The position numbers and the translations under genes were made by a program. This document shows, one piece after another, positions 21,508 through 22,434 of a DNA stretch of 22,434 nucleotides (the stretch's first letter is position 1; every line of letters starts with the position of its first letter). The notes below the pieces were generated by a model. The model saw nothing but the letters and a program-made list of their open reading frames with translations. It ran no database searches and was not told the DNA's origin. This stretch comes from Paraglomus occultum (taxonomy: Eukaryota > Glomeromycota > Glomeromycetes > Paraglomerales > Paraglomeraceae), in NCBI GenBank assembly GCA_910592205.1, contig CAJVPJ010000536.1:1-22434 (forward strand). The letters are read 5' to 3'.

Positions 21508-21609
21508 ATGATTAGGTATATTAGTAAAGAAGATTTAGATTCAAATTATCCTGAAAAACCTTTTCAAAGACCTCGTCCACAGCAAAAAGATAACTCTATT
21601 AGAAAGTAG
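21508..21609 (+). pseudogene. Short coding-like scrap, 33 codons
   Basis: The frame from ATG to TAG begins MIRYISKEDLDSNYPEKPF and continues with a Pro/Arg/Gln-rich stretch. Codon and residue usage look like real protein, but an in-frame TAA precedes it and there is no domain. Probably the tail of a lost gene or a terminal exon. Confidence 0.2.
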
Positions 21610-21669
21610 ATGAAATTGGGCATATGTTATCTCGTCTTAATATAAACAGTCAATCCAAAAACTGATACA

Positions 21670-22130
21670 TAGTCAACCTCGATAAGTTGGGCTATTTTGG
21701 CCGACTTATCGAAATCACGTGATCTAAATGAATATAATAAACTTAATTTGCAAAAAAAAAACTATTTAGAGTAGTTTGTTTCTTATTTTTAAATAACGCA
21801 ATATATCTTCGACACTTTCTAAAGCCGACACCGGTAATAGAGATAAATCATCGTTGCTCTCACACTCTTCCTCAGCTGTTTCTTGAACTAAAGCGATAAT
21901 TTCATTATCGTTTATGCCGGATGCCTCCAAACTTCTGCATTAAGTTCCGTTTTTGATAAGTGATTATGTATTTTCAATCTCTTCTTCAGCATCAACATGT
22001 TATCGTCTTCGGATATAATACCAGTTCTTTGCCAACAACGGTAAATTTGTGTTGTCAACTACAGTAGATTCTATTCTGCAATTTATATTATCATTGAATA
22101 TAAGTACCAACGCTCTTTATTATAAAATTT
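21670..22130 (-). mobile_element. Decayed end of a pogo/Tigger-type (Tc1-mariner superfamily) DNA transposon
   Basis: The outer end is at the left: AGTCAACCTCGATAAGTTGG resembles pogo/Tigger termini (canonical start CAGT), immediately followed by a terminal hairpin in which CGATAAGT (21680-21687) pairs with ACTTATCG (21704-21711), and a 10-bp palindrome ATCACGTGAT (21714-21723). The C-terminus of a transposase on the minus strand follows. The other end of the element is missing, replaced near 22130 by an unrelated relic. Confidence 0.65.
21766..22061 (-). pseudogene. Transposase C-terminal fragment, pogo/Tigger (DDE, JRK-like) family
   Basis: The minus-strand frame is open from 22058 to TAA at 21766-21768. 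It contains TTQIYRCWQRTGII, the family pattern in which the last helix after the DDE catalytic core reads (T)IxxCWxxTGI, then an acidic tail (ETAEEECESNDD) and a final SALESVEDILRYLK, typical of Tigger-like C-termini. An in-frame TAG (22059-22061) interrupts it just upstream, another TAG lies 12 bases further and the frame degenerates beyond. The catalytic DDE core is not present in the window. Nonfunctional. Confidence 0.65.
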
Positions 22131-22140
22131 TTTATCATTT

Positions 22141-22434
22141 TTATCATGATGACACTCGCGCAAATAATCATTCAGCTTTATTATGGATGTGCGATAAAAA
22201 GCATAGATAGTTTACTACTTTTGTTAACGTTAAATATTCAAACTCCTGGTACCCATTCTGCCCAAAATATAAGAGAGAAAATCTGTGTCATGAAATTTTA
22301 ACAAAGTATCTTGGTGCCTCTTCACAATCCACAGACCCGATTTCTTAAAGACACAAGAATATCCAAATGGACTAGAACTTGATATATTTTATCCGCAATA
22401 TGGCTTCGCAATCGAAGTACAAGGCATACAACAC
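22141..22434 (+). pseudogene. Broken zinc-ribbon / nuclease-like family protein, cut by the window edge
   Basis: Plus-strand reading from about 22175: ALLWMCDKKH, then an in-frame TAG (22208-22210), then NVKYSNSWYPFCPKYKRENL to about 22324. A one-base frame change near 22322-22326 moves the reading to HRPDFLKTQEYPNGLELDIF, which continues YGFAIEVQGIQH to the last base. From memory this matches a high-copy glomeromycete family with a Cys/His treble-clef or zinc ribbon followed by a restriction-endonuclease-like core: the Asp of LELDIF and the E-x-Q of EVQG would be the metal-binding residues of a PD-(D/E)xK-type fold. One zinc ligand appears lost (WYPFC where W-C-P-x-C is expected). Family identity is fairly secure; nuclease activity of the family is inference. 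Confidence 0.6.

Noticed and set aside
1-22434. tRNA genes, rRNA genes and CRISPR arrays
   Set aside because: No T-loop (GGTTCRANNCC) paired with an A-box, no rRNA-like block and no regularly spaced identical repeats were seen; the 7527-7683 array has diverged units and no constant repeat/unique spacer pattern.

Overview
The window looks like nuclear DNA of a fungus, most likely an arbuscular mycorrhizal fungus (Glomeromycotina, Rhizophagus/Glomus type). The grounds are: strongly A+T-rich DNA (about two thirds by eye), genes split by short GT-AG introns, a fungus-specific WOPR (Gti1/Pac2) regulator, eukaryotic TATA and AATAAA signals, and at the right edge decayed copies of two families that I recall as abundant in glomeromycete genomes: a pogo/Tigger-type transposase and a zinc-ribbon protein with a nuclease-like 'YGFAIEVQG' core. 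The organism call is inference; the sequence itself only shows a fungal-type, gene-poor locus.

Layout. Positions 1-8.8 kb are almost empty: simple repeats, homopolymer runs, a diverged ~32-bp minisatellite (7527-7683), a long AAY/AAR trinucleotide tract (5053-5218) and a few weak coding traces. The best of these is a possible three-exon minus-strand gene at 3811-4461. An intact WOPR transcription factor lies at 8854-9993. A desert of about 7.2 kb follows (10-17.2 kb), with only short orphan frames. At 17275-19527 I reconstruct a four-exon membrane permease of the ArsB/SLC13 (citrate-transporter-like) superfamily, 611 residues, with all three introns placed in frame. It is convergent with a two-exon glutathione S-transferase-like gene (minus strand, 20449-19677, 234 residues). 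The two stop codons are about 150 bp apart and the poly(A) signals of the two genes lie only 11 bp apart. From 21.5 kb to the right edge is a graveyard: a short coding scrap, a pogo/Tigger-like transposon end with its terminal hairpin and broken transposase C-terminus, and a broken nuclease-like gene cut by the window edge.

How the genes relate. These are independent eukaryotic genes, not an operon. The WOPR protein is a DNA-binding regulator. The permease (anion/metalloid efflux or carboxylate transport) and the GST (thiol conjugation) could both serve metalloid or xenobiotic tolerance, but their adjacency alone does not prove a joint role. I did not find a convincing new biological system. 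The most useful results are the reconstructed exon structures, the candidate spliced gene on the minus strand at 3.8-4.5 kb, and the decay pattern at the right edge.
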